NCBI GenBank assembly: GCA_963712485.1
Contig: CAVQID010000019.1
Location: forward strand, 186,001-250,000
Origin: JALORV01 sp963712485
Lineage (GTDB): Bacteria > Pseudomonadota > Gammaproteobacteria > Burkholderiales > Burkholderiaceae_F
DNA length: 64,000 nucleotides
Reading direction: 5' to 3'
Made by a program: the position numbers and the translations under genes. Positions 35,845 through 46,112 of the stretch are shown here, piece by piece (position 1 is the first letter of the stretch; every line of letters begins with the position of its first letter). The notes beneath the pieces are model-generated. The model ran no database searches and was not told where the DNA came from. It saw only the letters and a program-made list of their open reading frames with translations.

Positions 35845-35909
35845 AGCGACCAGTGAGAGTTGCCGCAGCGGCCACGGCCGGCGGCCTAAAAGCTGAGGGG
35901 AAAGACAAC

Positions 35910-37832
35910 ATGGCAAAGATCATCGGAATTGACCTGGGCACCACCAACTCCGCCGTGGCGGTGATGGAGGGCGATCAGGTCAAGGTCATCGAAAACGCCG
36001 AAGGCACGCGCACGACGCCTTCGGTCATCGCCTATCTGGAAGACGGCGAGATCCTCGTCGGTGCGCCCGCCAAGCGGCAGGCCGTCACCAATGCGAAGAA
36101 CACGCTGTACGCGGTCAAGCGCCTGATCGGACGCAAGTTCGAGGACGCTGAGGTACAGAAGGACATCAAGATGATGCCTTTCGCCATCGTCAAGGCGCCC
36201 AACGGGGATGCCTGGGTGCGCGCTCAGGGCAAGGACCTGGCGCCTCAGCAAGTGTCGGCGGAAGTGCTGCGCAAAATGAAGAAGACCGCCGAGGACTACC
36301 TCGGCCACGAAGTGACCGAGGCCGTGATCACGGTGCCGGCGTACTTCAACGACGCGCAGCGCCAGGCGACCAAGGATGCCGGCCGCATCGCCGGGCTCGA
36401 GGTCAAGCGCATCATCAACGAGCCGACCGCGGCTGCGCTGGCGTTCGGCATGGACAAGGCCGGCAAGGGCGACCGCAAGATCGCGGTCTATGACCTCGGC
36501 GGCGGCACGTTCGACATTTCGATCATCGAGATCGCCGATGTCGAGGGCGAGAAGCAATTTGAAGTGCTCTCGACCAACGGTGACACGTTCCTCGGCGGCG
36601 AAGACTTCGACCAGCGCATCATCGATTACGTCGTGGCGGAGTTCAAGAAGGAGCAGGGCGCCGATCTGTCGAAGGACGTGCTCGCGCTGCAACGCCTGAA
36701 GGACGCGGCCGAGAAGGCCAAGATCGAACTGTCGTCGGCGACGCAGACCGAGATCAACCTGCCGTACATCACCGCCGATGCCTCGGGGCCGAAGCACCTG
36801 AACATCAAGCTCACGCGCTCCAAGCTGGAGTCGCTGGTCGAGGAACTGATCCAGCGCACGGTCGAGCCGGTCAAGACCGCGCTGAAGGACGCTGGACTGA
36901 AGGTCTCCGACATTCAGGACGTGATCCTGGTCGGCGGCCAGACGCGCATGCCGAAGGTGCAGGAAGTCGTGAAGGATCTGTTCGGCAAGGAGCCGCGCAA
37001 GGACGTGAACCCGGACGAAGCTGTTGCCGTCGGTGCGGCGATCCAGGGTTCGGTGCTGGCCGGTGACAAGAAGGACGTGCTGCTGCTCGACGTCACGCCG
37101 CTGTCGCTCGGCATCGAGACGCTGGGCGGCGTGATGACGAAGATGATCCAAAAGAACACGACCATCCCGACCAAGTTCGCGCAGACGTTCTCGACGGCCG
37201 AGGACAATCAGCCGGCGGTGACGATCAAGGTCTATCAGGGCGAGCGCGAGATGGCGAGCGGCAACAAGCTGCTCGGCGAGTTCAACCTGGAAGGCATCTC
37301 GCCGTCGCCGCGCGGCATGCCGCAGATCGAGGTCACGTTCGACATCGACGCCAACGGCATCCTGCACGTGAACGCGAAGGACAAGGCCACCGGCAAGGAA
37401 AACAAGATCACGATCAAGGCGAACTCGGGGCTCACCGAGGACGAGATCCAGCGCATGGTGAAGGACGCCGAGGCCAACAAGGCCGAGGACCACAAGCGCT
37501 TCGAGCTCGCGCAGGCGCGCAACATGGCCGACGCTGCGGTGCATGAAGCACGCAAGGCGGCGACGGAGGCCGGCGACAAGGCTGGCGCGGCGACCAAGGA
37601 TCGCGTCGAGTCCGCAGCGAAGGAACTTGAAGAAGCGATCAAGGGCGACGACAAGTCGGCGATCGAGGCCAAGCTCAAGTCGCTGACCGAGGCGCACCAG
37701 CAGCTGATGGCCGCGACGCAGGCGCAGAGTTCGCAGTCGGCGGGTGGTGGCGGCGGCGGTGGCGCCGGCGAAGCGAAACCCGAGGACGAAAGCGTCGTCG
37801 ACGCCGAGTTCAAGGAAGTGAAGCGCGGCTAA
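35910..37832 (+). CDS. dnaK: Molecular chaperone DnaK (Hsp70)
   Basis: 640 residues. IIGIDLGTTNSAVAVMEG at the N-terminus, IFDLGGGTFD-type phosphate loop (VYDLGGGTFDISII), VILVGGQTRMPKVQ, the interdomain linker DVLLLDVTPLSLGIETLGG, and a C-terminal Gly-rich tail ending EDESVVDAEFKEV. All family hallmarks are intact and no frame break is seen. ATG 35910 is the family start; the frame is open 57 nt further upstream. Preceded by grpE and a possible own promoter. Confidence 0.98.
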   Translation: MAKIIGIDLGTTNSAVAVMEGDQVKVIENAEGTRTTPSVIAYLEDGEILVGAPAKRQAVTNAKNTLYAVKRLIGRKFEDAEVQKDIKMMPFAIVKAPNGDAWVRAQGKDLAPQQVSAEVLRKMKKTAEDYLGHEVTEAVITVPAYFNDAQRQATKDAGRIAGLEVKRIINEPTAAALAFGMDKAGKGDRKIAVYDLGGGTFDISIIEIADVEGEKQFEVLSTNGDTFLGGEDFDQRIIDYVVAEFKKEQGADLSKDVLALQRLKDAAEKAKIELSSATQTEINLPYITADASGPKHLNIKLTRSKLESLVEELIQRTVEPVKTALKDAGLKVSDIQDVILVGGQTRMPKVQEVVKDLFGKEPRKDVNPDEAVAVGAAIQGSVLAGDKKDVLLLDVTPLSLGIETLGGVMTKMIQKNTTIPTKFAQTFSTAEDNQPAVTIKVYQGEREMASGNKLLGEFNLEGISPSPRGMPQIEVTFDIDANGILHVNAKDKATGKENKITIKANSGLTEDEIQRMVKDAEANKAEDHKRFELAQARNMADAAVHEARKAATEAGDKAGAATKDRVESAAKELEEAIKGDDKSAIEAKLKSLTEAHQQLMAATQAQSSQSAGGGGGGGAGEAKPEDESVVDAEFKEVKRG

Positions 37833-37875
37833 GCCTGCCGTCGTAGGCATGAGCACCGGGCCTGTGCCCGGAATC

Positions 37876-37910
37876 GCCGGGTGCAGGCCGCCAAGCCTCA
37901 CCCGGCTTTT
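37876..37910 (+). terminator. Stem-loop with T-run between dnaK and the dnaJ-like gene
   Basis: GCCGGGTG (37876-37883) pairs with CACCCGGC (37899-37906); inside, AGG/CCT add three pairs with one bulged base, and TTTT follows. A smaller hairpin CCGGGC/GCCCGG precedes it. The position, 44 nt after the dnaK stop and 26 nt before the next start, suggests partial termination that keeps J-protein levels below DnaK. Confidence 0.65.
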
Positions 37911-37935
37911 GCGTTAGTGAAGACAACGATTAGAG

Positions 37936-38913
37936 ATGGCCAACAAACGCGACTTCTACGAGATCCTCGGCGTGCCGAAAGGCGCGTCGGAAGAGGACAT
38001 CAAGAAGGCGTATCGCAAGCTGGCGATGAAGTACCACCCCGACCGCAACAAGGGTCGGAAGGACGCCGAGTCGCGCTTCAAGGAGGCGAAGGAAGCCTAT
38101 GAAGCGCTGTCCGACAAGGACAAGCGCACGGCTTATGACCGCTTCGGTCATGCCGGCATCGACCCATCGATGGCAGGTGCGGCGGGCGCCGGTGCCGGCG
38201 GATTCGACTTCAACGAGGCGTTTCGCCAGTCACGCGCGGGCGGCGCTGCGCCGGGCGGTGGATTCCAGGGCTTCCAGTTCGAAGGCAATCCCGAAGACCT
38301 GTTCGAAGGCCTGTTCGGCGGCGGTTCGATGGGCGGTGGCCGGCGTGGCGCGCCGCGCTCGCGCAAGGGCGCTGACGTCGGCTATCGCATGAACGTGTCG
38401 CTCGAGCAGGCGGCGCGCGGCTTCGAGACGATGATCGCCGTTCCCGCCGAGGACGGTGACGGCACGCGCACGCTGGAGGTAAAGATCCCGGCGGGCATTC
38501 GCAGTGGCCAGAAGGTTCGCGTCGCCGGTCGCGGGCATGCCGGGCACCAGGGCGGGCCGGCCGGCGACGTGCTGGTCGAGATCCATATCGAGCCGCACCC
38601 GCGCTTCGAACGCGAGGGCGACGATCTGGTGACGCGCGCGACGATCAGTCAGCCGCAGGCTGCCCTCGGTGGCGAAATCGACGTGAACACGCTCGACGGT
38701 AAGGTGACGATGACGGTTCCGGCCGGCACGCAGCCCGGGCGCCGCTTCCGGCTGCGCGGCAAGGGCGTCAAGGGCATGAAATCCGGCGAATTCGGAGATC
38801 TGTATGTGCAGGTGCAGGTAGAAACTCCGACGCATCTGACCGCCGAACAGCAGGCGTTGTATCGCGAGCTCGATGCAACATTGAAGCGAAGCGGGCCGAG
38901 CCACGGCGCGTAG
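37936..38913 (+). CDS. DnaJ-like co-chaperone without zinc finger (CbpA-like/type II J-protein)
   Basis: 325 residues. An intact J-domain with KYHPDRNKG (HPD) at residues about 4-70, a Gly/Phe-rich region, then directly the C-terminal substrate-binding domains (RMNVSLEQAARGFE, VKIPAGIRSGQKVRVAGRGH, MTVPAGTQPGRRFRLRGKG). The four CxxCxGxG zinc repeats of true DnaJ are absent. It probably delivers substrates to DnaK like CbpA/DnaJ2. It is placed between dnaK and the zinc-finger dnaJ; I would not call it cbpA since the cbpM partner is absent. Confidence 0.93.
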   Translation: MANKRDFYEILGVPKGASEEDIKKAYRKLAMKYHPDRNKGRKDAESRFKEAKEAYEALSDKDKRTAYDRFGHAGIDPSMAGAAGAGAGGFDFNEAFRQSRAGGAAPGGGFQGFQFEGNPEDLFEGLFGGGSMGGGRRGAPRSRKGADVGYRMNVSLEQAARGFETMIAVPAEDGDGTRTLEVKIPAGIRSGQKVRVAGRGHAGHQGGPAGDVLVEIHIEPHPRFEREGDDLVTRATISQPQAALGGEIDVNTLDGKVTMTVPAGTQPGRRFRLRGKGVKGMKSGEFGDLYVQVQVETPTHLTAEQQALYRELDATLKRSGPSHGA

Positions 38914-38978
38914 CCGCGGCTCGTACACTGCGCGCCGCGCGGGGCAATAGAAGATGAATGCGATGGGGTCGGGAGTCC

Positions 38979-40119
38979 ATGTCTAAACGCGATTACTACG
39001 AAGTCCTTGGCGTGGCCAAAGACGCGTCCGAGCAGGACATCACCAAGGCGTATCGCAAGCTGGCGATGAAGTTTCACCCCGACCGCAACAGCCACGGTGA
39101 TGCCAAGGAGTCGGAGGAGAAGTTCAAGGAGGCCAAGGAGGCCTACGAAGTCCTGTCGGACGCCAGCAAGCGCGCGGCATACGACCGCTTTGGCCACGCC
39201 GGGCTCGGTCAGGGAGCTGGCGGCTTCGGCGGTGGCGGACCCGAGGGCTTCGGCGGCTTCGCCGATGCGTTCGGCGACATCTTTTCCGACATCTTCGGCG
39301 GCGGTGCGCGCGGCGGCCGCAATGCCGTTTACCGCGGCGCGGACCTGCGCTACAGCATGGAGATCACGCTCGAGCAGGCGGCCGAAGGCTTCGCCACCGA
39401 GATCCGCGTGCCGAGCTGGGATACCTGCGATACCTGCGGCGGATCGGGTGCCAAGCCCGGCACGAGTGCCAAGACCTGCGGCACCTGCAGCGGCGCCGGC
39501 AACGTGCGCATGTCCGCAAGGTTTCTTCTCGATCCAGCAGACCTGCCCGACCTGCCGTGGCAGCGGCAAGGTGATCCCGGACCCATGCGCCACCTGCAAC
39601 GGCGCCGGTCGCGTGAAGAAGAACAAGGTGCTCGAGGTGACGATTCCGTCAGGGATCGACGAAGGCCAGCGCATCCGGCTCTCGGGCAAAGGCGAGCCCG
39701 GCATGAACGGCGGTCCTGCGGGCGATCTCTACGTCGAGATCCACATCAAGCAGCATGAGGTGTTCCAGCGCGACGGCGACGACCTGCACTGCGAGATCCC
39801 GCTCGCGTTCACGACCGCGGCGCTGGGCGGTGACGTCGACGTGCCGACGCTCAACGGCAAGGCGAGTCTGACGATCGCCGAAGGCACGCAGTCAGGCAAG
39901 ACATTCCGGCTACGCGGCAAAGGGATCAAGGGCGTGCGCTCGAGCTACCCCGGCGACCTGTACTGCCACGTGAACGTCGAGACACCGGTGCGGCTCACCG
40001 AAAAGCAGAAGAAGCTGCTGCGCGAATTCGACGAGTTGCTGAAATCCGGCGGCCAGAAGCATTCGCCGCAGGAGAAAAGCTTCGTCGATCGCATGAAGGG
40101 GTTCTTTACCGCGGAATAG
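38979..40119 (+). CDS. dnaJ: Chaperone DnaJ, type I with zinc finger (frameshifted in this sequence)
   Basis: About 380 residues. J-domain with KFHPDRNSHG, Gly/Phe-rich linker (GFADAFGDIFSDIFGGG), zinc domain starting at CDTCGGSG (Cys150) and continuing CGTCSGAG, CPTCRGSG and CATCNGAG, then the substrate-binding domains to FVDRMKGFFTAE. The frame breaks at 39514-39516 between the second and third zinc repeats, where one C appears extra (NVRMS followed by QGFFSIQQTC in the other frame). All four zinc repeats are present across the break, so the gene is likely functional. Confidence 0.94.
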
Positions 40120-40251
40120 CGTGAGGGCGGCGGGCCCGCCCGGCTGGCCCTGACCGACACGCGCCTGATCGCGCCTCGCAGTCGGCGCCTTGGGCGGCGG
40201 GCGCTTCCTTCGGGCGATACTCCGCTTCCCTCACGGGATTACCGGACAGCC

Positions 40252-41467
40252 TTGGCGCACGAACATCACGACAGCTTCGATGTAGCCGTCATCGGCGCCG
40301 GCGCTGCCGGCATGATGTGCGCCGCGGTCGCCGGGCAACGCGGCGCACGCGTGCGTGCTGATCGAGCACTCGACGCGCCTGGGCGAAAAGATCCGCATCT
40401 CCGGCGGCGGCCGCTGCAACTTCACCAACGTGGACGCCAGCCGCCACGAGCGCTACCTCTCCGAGAACCCGCAGTTCGCGCGTTCGGCACTGTCCAAGTA
40501 CACGCCCGCCAATTTCATCGCGCTGCTGCGTCGCCATCGCATCGCCTTCCACGAGAAGCACAAAGGGCAGTTGTTCTGCGACGACAGCGCCGAGCAGGTC
40601 ATCGCGATGCTAAAGGCGGAATGCGACGCGGGCGGCGTCCAATGGCGCATGCCGTGCGCGGTGCATCAGGTGCGACGCAGCGCCGAGCATTACGAGCTCG
40701 ACACCGACGCGGGCGTGTTGCGCGCGTCGCGGGTCGTCATCGCCACCGGCGGGCTGTCGATCCCGAAGATCGGCGCGACCGACTTCGGCTACCGCATCGC
40801 GCGCCAGTTCGGCCTGCGCATCGTCGAGCCGCGGCCCGCGCTGGTGCCGCTCACGTTTGCGTCGGATGCGTGGAAGCCGTTCGCCGAACTGGCGGGTGTC
40901 TCGCTCGACGTGCGCGTGCGCTGCAATGACGGCGGCTTCGATGAAGACCTGCTCTTCACGCATCGCGGCCTCTCGGGCCCGGCCATTCTGCAGATCTCCA
41001 GCCACTGGAACCCGCGCGAGACGCTCAGCATCGATCTACTGCCGGCGCTGCGACAGGCGCAAGCCGAAGACCAGTTACTCGAACTGAAGCGGTCCAGTCG
41101 CCAGACCGTGGCGAATGCGCTCGCTGCGTGGTTGCCACGGCGACTGGCTGAACAGTGGACCCTGCTTCACGGACACGCGCCCGACCGGCGCATTGCCGAA
41201 ACGTCTGACGCGGACCTGCGCACGCTTGTCATCTCGCTGAAGGACTGGAGCCTCATTCCGACCGGTACCGAGGGATTTCGCAAAGCGGAGGTCACGCGCG
41301 GCGGCGTGGCTACCGACGAGTTATCTCAGTCGACGCTCGAAGCGCGCAAGTCGCCGGGGCTGCACTTCATCGGTGAAGTTGTCGACGTCACCGGGTGGCT
41401 GGGGGGATACAACTTTCAGTGGGCGTGGGCGTCTGGGATGGCGGCCAGCGTTGGCTGCTCACGATAG
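40252..41467 (+). CDS. NAD(P)/FAD-dependent oxidoreductase, HI0933/BaiN-like (frameshifted here)
   Basis: About 405 residues. N-terminal VAVIGAGAAGMMCAAVAG dinucleotide-binding motif, then GEKIRISGGGRCNFTN, a hallmark of the HI0933/YhiN flavoprotein family, and C-terminal VDVTGWLGGYNFQWAWASG. The two parts are in different frames; an extra base near 40351-40356 explains it (RGARV continues to VLIEHSTRLGEK). The start is TTG at 40252; no ATG fits. Members are of unknown physiological function. Not obviously linked to its neighbours. Confidence 0.87.
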
Positions 41468-41656
41468 AAAGCTTCCACTCAGTTGTGAACCGCTTCACTT
41501 CGACCGTAGTAGTTCTGCCGACTCAATCTAGCGACCTCCCCATGGAATGGCGTTAGGGCGGCAACCCGGTCGGTATGGACAACATCGTTCAACGCTAGAG
41601 ACTGCGGTGCCTGAGCCACCGGGAATGTTCGCATTGCTACTTGCCGCTTAACTGAC

Positions 41657-43612
41657 TCAGGGCACGGCCGTCTTCGGCCGCGGCCCTTTCGGTTCCGGAA
41701 CGCGCGCTTCGCCCGGCGATTGCCGGGCGGTGCCGGCTTGTTGCGCTGGCGGCTCCGGTCGGGCGGGCGCGGCCGCCTGCGGTGCGGGCGCAGCGGGCGA
41801 CGCCGGAGCAGCTACTGCCGGTGCACGAGGTGTCGGTACGGCGGCCGGCGCGCGTGGGTTCGCACGGCCAGACTGACCCGGTGACGCGTTGACCGGTGGT
41901 GGCGCGACACTCCGCGGCGTAGCGGCCGGCGCGCGCGGATTGGCGGAGGCAGACTGTCCCGCCGACGTCTGACCCGGCGGCGGCGCTGCACTCCGCGGTG
42001 CCGTGCCCGGAACCGGTTGCCGAATCGTCGGCGGCGCCGCAGGGGGAGTGCGCGCGGGCTCGGCCGGGAAGGGCTTCTGCAATTGCTGGTACGGCGGCAC
42101 GATTTCCTGGGGCTGCTGGGGCTTGGGTCGCGGCGCCTCGCGCGTGGGCAACTGGCCCGGAGCAGGCGGCAGCGGCCGCGGTTCCACTCGACGGATCGGC
42201 GCGGGCTGTGACAGTGTCGTGTCAGCGCCGGGCAGCGGCTGTGGTGGCGCGACGCTGTACTTGGGCGCGGTGCGAGTGGTGCCCTGATCGCTGCGGACCT
42301 GCGGCGGGGCAACGCGATCGCTCGGAGTTGCAACGCGGCCGTCATCAGACACGGCTGCGGTGCGCGTGGGTCGCGGCGGTGGCGCGGAAGGCCGTAACTC
42401 GCCGACGGCTTCGGTCCGCGCGGGCAGGCGCACCTTCGCAATCGGCTCACGGAAGCGCGGGCCTGGTACCCAGGTGGAGCCCGGACGCTGGTTGATGTCG
42501 TCCGGCACGCCGCGCGGCGGGCGCTGGATGATGGTCTGGTTGATCACCGTGACGTAGTTCGGATTGGTGCGGTAGTACGGTCGATACGCATTCCACGGCG
42601 CGAGCGGGTACCAGCCGACGACCGGGCCGCCAAAACCGATCGAAACGCTGGTGCCGCCGCCAACAAAGCCGACCAGCGCAGGGGCCCATACCGGCCGCGC
42701 AACGAAGCCGCCGGGCCACCAGCACCAGCGACCGCCGAGCACGACCCAGCGCCCATAGTGGAACGGCGCATAGCCCCACGGTGCGGCGTCGACCCAGGTC
42801 CAGCCCCAGGGCGGCACCCAACGCCAGCGACCTTCGCGATAGGGCGCCCAGCCGACCGGCACCGCGCGTGGCACCCACACCGTGCCGTAGGTCGCATCGC
42901 CGATCCAGTCGCCGTGGCCGTCGAGGTCCTCGTAGCCGGTCATGTAGGGCGAGATGTAGTTGGCCGAGCGGACCTGGGCATAGCGCGCATCGCGCGCGAA
43001 AGCCCAGTCGTCGAGCGCAGTGGCCGTCGCTGCAGCGAAGCCCGTACTCGATTGCGTCAGCTGCAGCGCCTGCCCGGGAAACACCGCGACATTGCCGGCG
43101 CCGTAGCGCGCCGCGGCCTGGCCCTCGAACACGGTGACACCGAGCGGCGCGTTGTCGACCGCATCGATGCGATAGCGGCCGGGCGCGGCGAGGTCGACGC
43201 GCACGTCGGCGATCAGCAGCGCGACCGACTCGCCCTGTTGCGCGCGGGCAAGGCGGACGTTGACCACGCCACGCTCGAGATTGAACACCTTCGATTCGAA
43301 GTCGAGCTGGCTGAAGCCGCCGGCAGTGCCGGCACCGAGACGAAAGGCATGCGGGCCGACGCGGACCTCGGCGCGGCCGTTATCGGTGGCCAGCCCGGTT
43401 CCGACCGTCACGACGTCGTTCACCTGAGCGAGGTCCCACTCGCCGTCGCCGGCTTCCTCGGTGCGCCAGATGCTGACCTCGCCCTCAATCGCGGCCACGC
43501 GGCCAGCGATCTGCGGCGGCGAGTCGCCCTGCGCGACGGCCGACGAGACCGGCGCGGTCGTACCGCAGCCGACGATGGTCAAGGTAATAAGCAGGCCGAG
43601 CCAGCGCCGCAT
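41657..43612 (-). CDS. FecR-like/DUF6600 lipoprotein with a Pro-rich tail
   Basis: 651 residues. The signal peptide ends in the lipobox TIVGC (Cys16). Residues about 35-200 form a FecR-like beta domain (GEVSIWRTEEAGDGEWDLAQ, FNLERGVVNVRLA). Residues about 235-310 are extraordinarily Trp-rich (GRWRWVPPWGWTWVDAAPWG, GGRWCWWPGG), typical of DUF6600. From about residue 390 to the end the chain is Pro/Ala/Arg-rich with recurring NPRAPAA and PRSVAPPP units. Likely an outer-membrane lipoprotein reaching the cell surface or periplasm. A GGAG lies upstream of ATG 43612. The upstream minus-strand open frame is a shadow of the decarboxylase gene. Confidence 0.85.
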   Translation of the reverse strand: MRRWLGLLITLTIVGCGTTAPVSSAVAQGDSPPQIAGRVAAIEGEVSIWRTEEAGDGEWDLAQVNDVVTVGTGLATDNGRAEVRVGPHAFRLGAGTAGGFSQLDFESKVFNLERGVVNVRLARAQQGESVALLIADVRVDLAAPGRYRIDAVDNAPLGVTVFEGQAAARYGAGNVAVFPGQALQLTQSSTGFAAATATALDDWAFARDARYAQVRSANYISPYMTGYEDLDGHGDWIGDATYGTVWVPRAVPVGWAPYREGRWRWVPPWGWTWVDAAPWGYAPFHYGRWVVLGGRWCWWPGGFVARPVWAPALVGFVGGGTSVSIGFGGPVVGWYPLAPWNAYRPYYRTNPNYVTVINQTIIQRPPRGVPDDINQRPGSTWVPGPRFREPIAKVRLPARTEAVGELRPSAPPPRPTRTAAVSDDGRVATPSDRVAPPQVRSDQGTTRTAPKYSVAPPQPLPGADTTLSQPAPIRRVEPRPLPPAPGQLPTREAPRPKPQQPQEIVPPYQQLQKPFPAEPARTPPAAPPTIRQPVPGTAPRSAAPPPGQTSAGQSASANPRAPAATPRSVAPPPVNASPGQSGRANPRAPAAVPTPRAPAVAAPASPAAPAPQAAAPARPEPPAQQAGTARQSPGEARVPEPKGPRPKTAVP

Positions 43613-43810
43613 CAGATCTCCTTCGCCCTGGGCCCCGGTGTTAGCGGGCCCACGGACAATTAACGTTCGAGCAGCGTATGTGTTGACGACCGTGCCGCCC
43701 CGCGGCCGGGCGTGCCTCCGCCCGATCCGCCGGCGCGGTTGCTGTTGCGGCGCGACAGCGGATAATCCGCACGCTTCCAACCCCCGCCTTCCCGGCACGA
43801 TCGGCTCCGC

Positions 43811-46066
43811 ATGCGCTTCCGCTTTCCCATAGTGATCATCGACGAGGACTTTCGTTCCGAGAACGCGAGCGGCCTCGGTATCCGCGCACTGGCCAAGGCC
43901 ATCGAGTCCGAGGGTGTGGAGGCGCTTGGCGTCACGAGCTTCGGCGACGTCGCCAGCTTCGCCCAGCAACAGAGCCGCGCGTCGGCGTTCATCCTGTCGG
44001 TCGACGACGAAGACCTGGCCGAGGGCGGCGGCGACCAGGAAACGATCGCCAAGCTGGCGGCCTTCGTGCGCGAGATCCGCCGTCGCAACGCGCATATCCC
44101 GATCTTCCTTTATGGGGAAACCCGCACGACGCAGCACATGCCGAACGAGTTGCTGCGCGAGCTGCACGGCTTCATCCACATGTTCGAAGACACGCCGGAG
44201 TTCGTCGCGCGCTACATCGTGCGCGAGGCGCGCGCCTACACCGACACGCTGGCGCCGCCGTTTTTCCGCGCGCTGGTTCATTACGCGCAGGACGGATCGT
44301 ATTCGTGGCACTGCCCGGGGCACTCCGGCGGCGTGGCGTTCCTGAAGAGTCCGGTCGGGCAGATGTTCCACCAGTTCTTCGGCGAAAACATGCTGCGCGC
44401 CGACGTCTGCAACTCCGTCGACGAACTCGGTCAGCTGCTGGACCACACCGGCCCGGTCGCGGCGAGCGAGCGCAATGCCGCGCGCATCTTCGGCGCTGAT
44501 CACCTGTTCTTCGTCACCAACGGCACGTCGACGTCGAACAAGATCGTCTGGCATTACGTGGTGGCGCCCGGCGACGTCGTCGTCGTCGATCGCAACTGCC
44601 ACAAGTCGGTGCTGCACGCGATCACGATGACCGGGGCGATCCCGGTGTTCCTGACGCCGACGCGCAATCACTACGGCATCATCGGCCCGATCCCGCTCCA
44701 GGAATTCCAGTGGGAATCGATCGAGGCCAAGGTCCGCGCGCATCCGCTGATCGGCCAGGACTGGGGGCGCAAGGGCAAGCCGCGCATCCTGACGCTGACG
44801 CAGAGCACGTATGACGGCATCGTCTACAACGTCGAGACCATAAAGTCGCTGCTCGACGGCCTTGTCGATACGCTCCACTTCGACGAGGCCTGGCTGCCGC
44901 ACGCCGCCTTTCATTCGTTTTACCGCGACATGCACGCGATCGGCGGCCAGGCCGATCGGCCGCGCAACCGCGAATCGATGATGTTCTCGACGCAGTCGAC
45001 GCACAAGCTGCTGGCGGGACTGTCGCAGGCCTCGCAGATCCTGATCGAGGACGCGGAGAAAGAGAAGCTCGACCGCTTCATGTTCAACGAGGCGTTTTTG
45101 ATGCATACGTCGACCTCGCCGCAGTACGCGATCATCGCGTCGTGCGATGTCGCGGCGGCGATGATGGAGCCGCCGGGCGGCACCGCGCTCGTGGAAGAGT
45201 CGATTTCCGAGGCGCTCGACTTCCGTCGCGCGATGCGCAAGGTCGGCGACGAGTACGGCGAATCGTGGTGGTTCAAGGTCTGGGGTCCGGATCACCTCGT
45301 CGGCGACGGCATCGGCACGCGCCAGGACTGGATGCTGAAGCCGGGCGACGCCTGGCACGGCTTCGAGCAGATCGCGCCCGGTTTCAACATGCTGGACCCG
45401 ATCAAGGCCACGGTCATCACGCCGGGGCTGAACCTCGACGGCTCCTTCGTCGACCCCGGCGTGCCGGCGGCAGTCGTGACGAAATACCTGGCAGAGCACG
45501 GCATCATCGTCGAGAAGACGGGGCTCTACTCGTTCTTCATCATGTTCACGATCGGCATCACCAAGGGCCGCTGGAACACGATGGTCACCGAACTGCAGCA
45601 GTTCAAGGACGACTACGACAACAACCAGCCGCTGTGGCGCGTGATGCCGGAGTTCATCCGCCACTTTCCCCAGTACGAGAAGATGGGGCTGGGCGAACTG
45701 TGCACCGCAGTGCACGCGATCTATCGGGAAAGCGATATCGCGCGCCTGACGACCGAGATGTATCTGTCGGAAATGGAGCCGGTGATGAAGCCGGCCGATG
45801 CGTACGCGCAGATGGCACACAGCGCGGTCGACCGTGTGCCGATCGATGCGCTCGAGGGCCGCGTGACGTCGGTGCTGCTGACGCCGTATCCGCCGGGCAT
45901 CCCGCTGCTGATCCCGGGCGAGCGCGTCAACCGCACGATCGTCCGTTACCTGCAGTTCGCGCGCGAGCTGAACGCGCGGTTCCCGGGTTTCGGCACCGAC
46001 ATCCACGGGCTGGTCAAGGACACGATCGACGGGCGCACCGAGTACTTCCTGGACTGCGTCCGCTGA
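43811..46066 (+). CDS. Arginine/lysine/ornithine decarboxylase (PLP, inducible-type fold)
   Basis: 751 residues, the length of E. coli AdiA/LdcI/SpeF. N-terminal response-regulator-like wing (IPIFLYGETRTT), then PLP domain with PGHSGGVAFLKSPVG, VTNGTSTSNKIVWH, LTPTRNHYGIIGPIP, HFDEAWLPHAAFH and the PLP-binding STQSTHKLLAGLS with Lys399. LTPTRNHYGIIGPIP resembles arginine decarboxylase more than lysine decarboxylase, but specificity cannot be settled. In betaproteobacteria this enzyme may serve polyamine synthesis rather than acid resistance. No antiporter gene is linked. It diverges from the DUF6600 gene. Confidence 0.93.
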   Translation: MRFRFPIVIIDEDFRSENASGLGIRALAKAIESEGVEALGVTSFGDVASFAQQQSRASAFILSVDDEDLAEGGGDQETIAKLAAFVREIRRRNAHIPIFLYGETRTTQHMPNELLRELHGFIHMFEDTPEFVARYIVREARAYTDTLAPPFFRALVHYAQDGSYSWHCPGHSGGVAFLKSPVGQMFHQFFGENMLRADVCNSVDELGQLLDHTGPVAASERNAARIFGADHLFFVTNGTSTSNKIVWHYVVAPGDVVVVDRNCHKSVLHAITMTGAIPVFLTPTRNHYGIIGPIPLQEFQWESIEAKVRAHPLIGQDWGRKGKPRILTLTQSTYDGIVYNVETIKSLLDGLVDTLHFDEAWLPHAAFHSFYRDMHAIGGQADRPRNRESMMFSTQSTHKLLAGLSQASQILIEDAEKEKLDRFMFNEAFLMHTSTSPQYAIIASCDVAAAMMEPPGGTALVEESISEALDFRRAMRKVGDEYGESWWFKVWGPDHLVGDGIGTRQDWMLKPGDAWHGFEQIAPGFNMLDPIKATVITPGLNLDGSFVDPGVPAAVVTKYLAEHGIIVEKTGLYSFFIMFTIGITKGRWNTMVTELQQFKDDYDNNQPLWRVMPEFIRHFPQYEKMGLGELCTAVHAIYRESDIARLTTEMYLSEMEPVMKPADAYAQMAHSAVDRVPIDALEGRVTSVLLTPYPPGIPLLIPGERVNRTIVRYLQFARELNARFPGFGTDIHGLVKDTIDGRTEYFLDCVR

Positions 46067-46112
46067 TGGCCGGCACGGGCGGGCCGCGCGTTGCGCGAAG
46101 AGGATACGAGTA

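Noticed and set aside
35886..37901. 671-codon minus-strand frame opposite dnaK
   Set aside because: Antisense to intact dnaK, Leu/Arg/His-rich, no recognisable motif. Long antisense frames are expected opposite highly biased GC-rich genes.
39500..39530. Programmed frameshifting in dnaJ
   Set aside because: No slippery heptamer or downstream structure is evident, and the same kind of one-base break occurs in ten other genes of the window.
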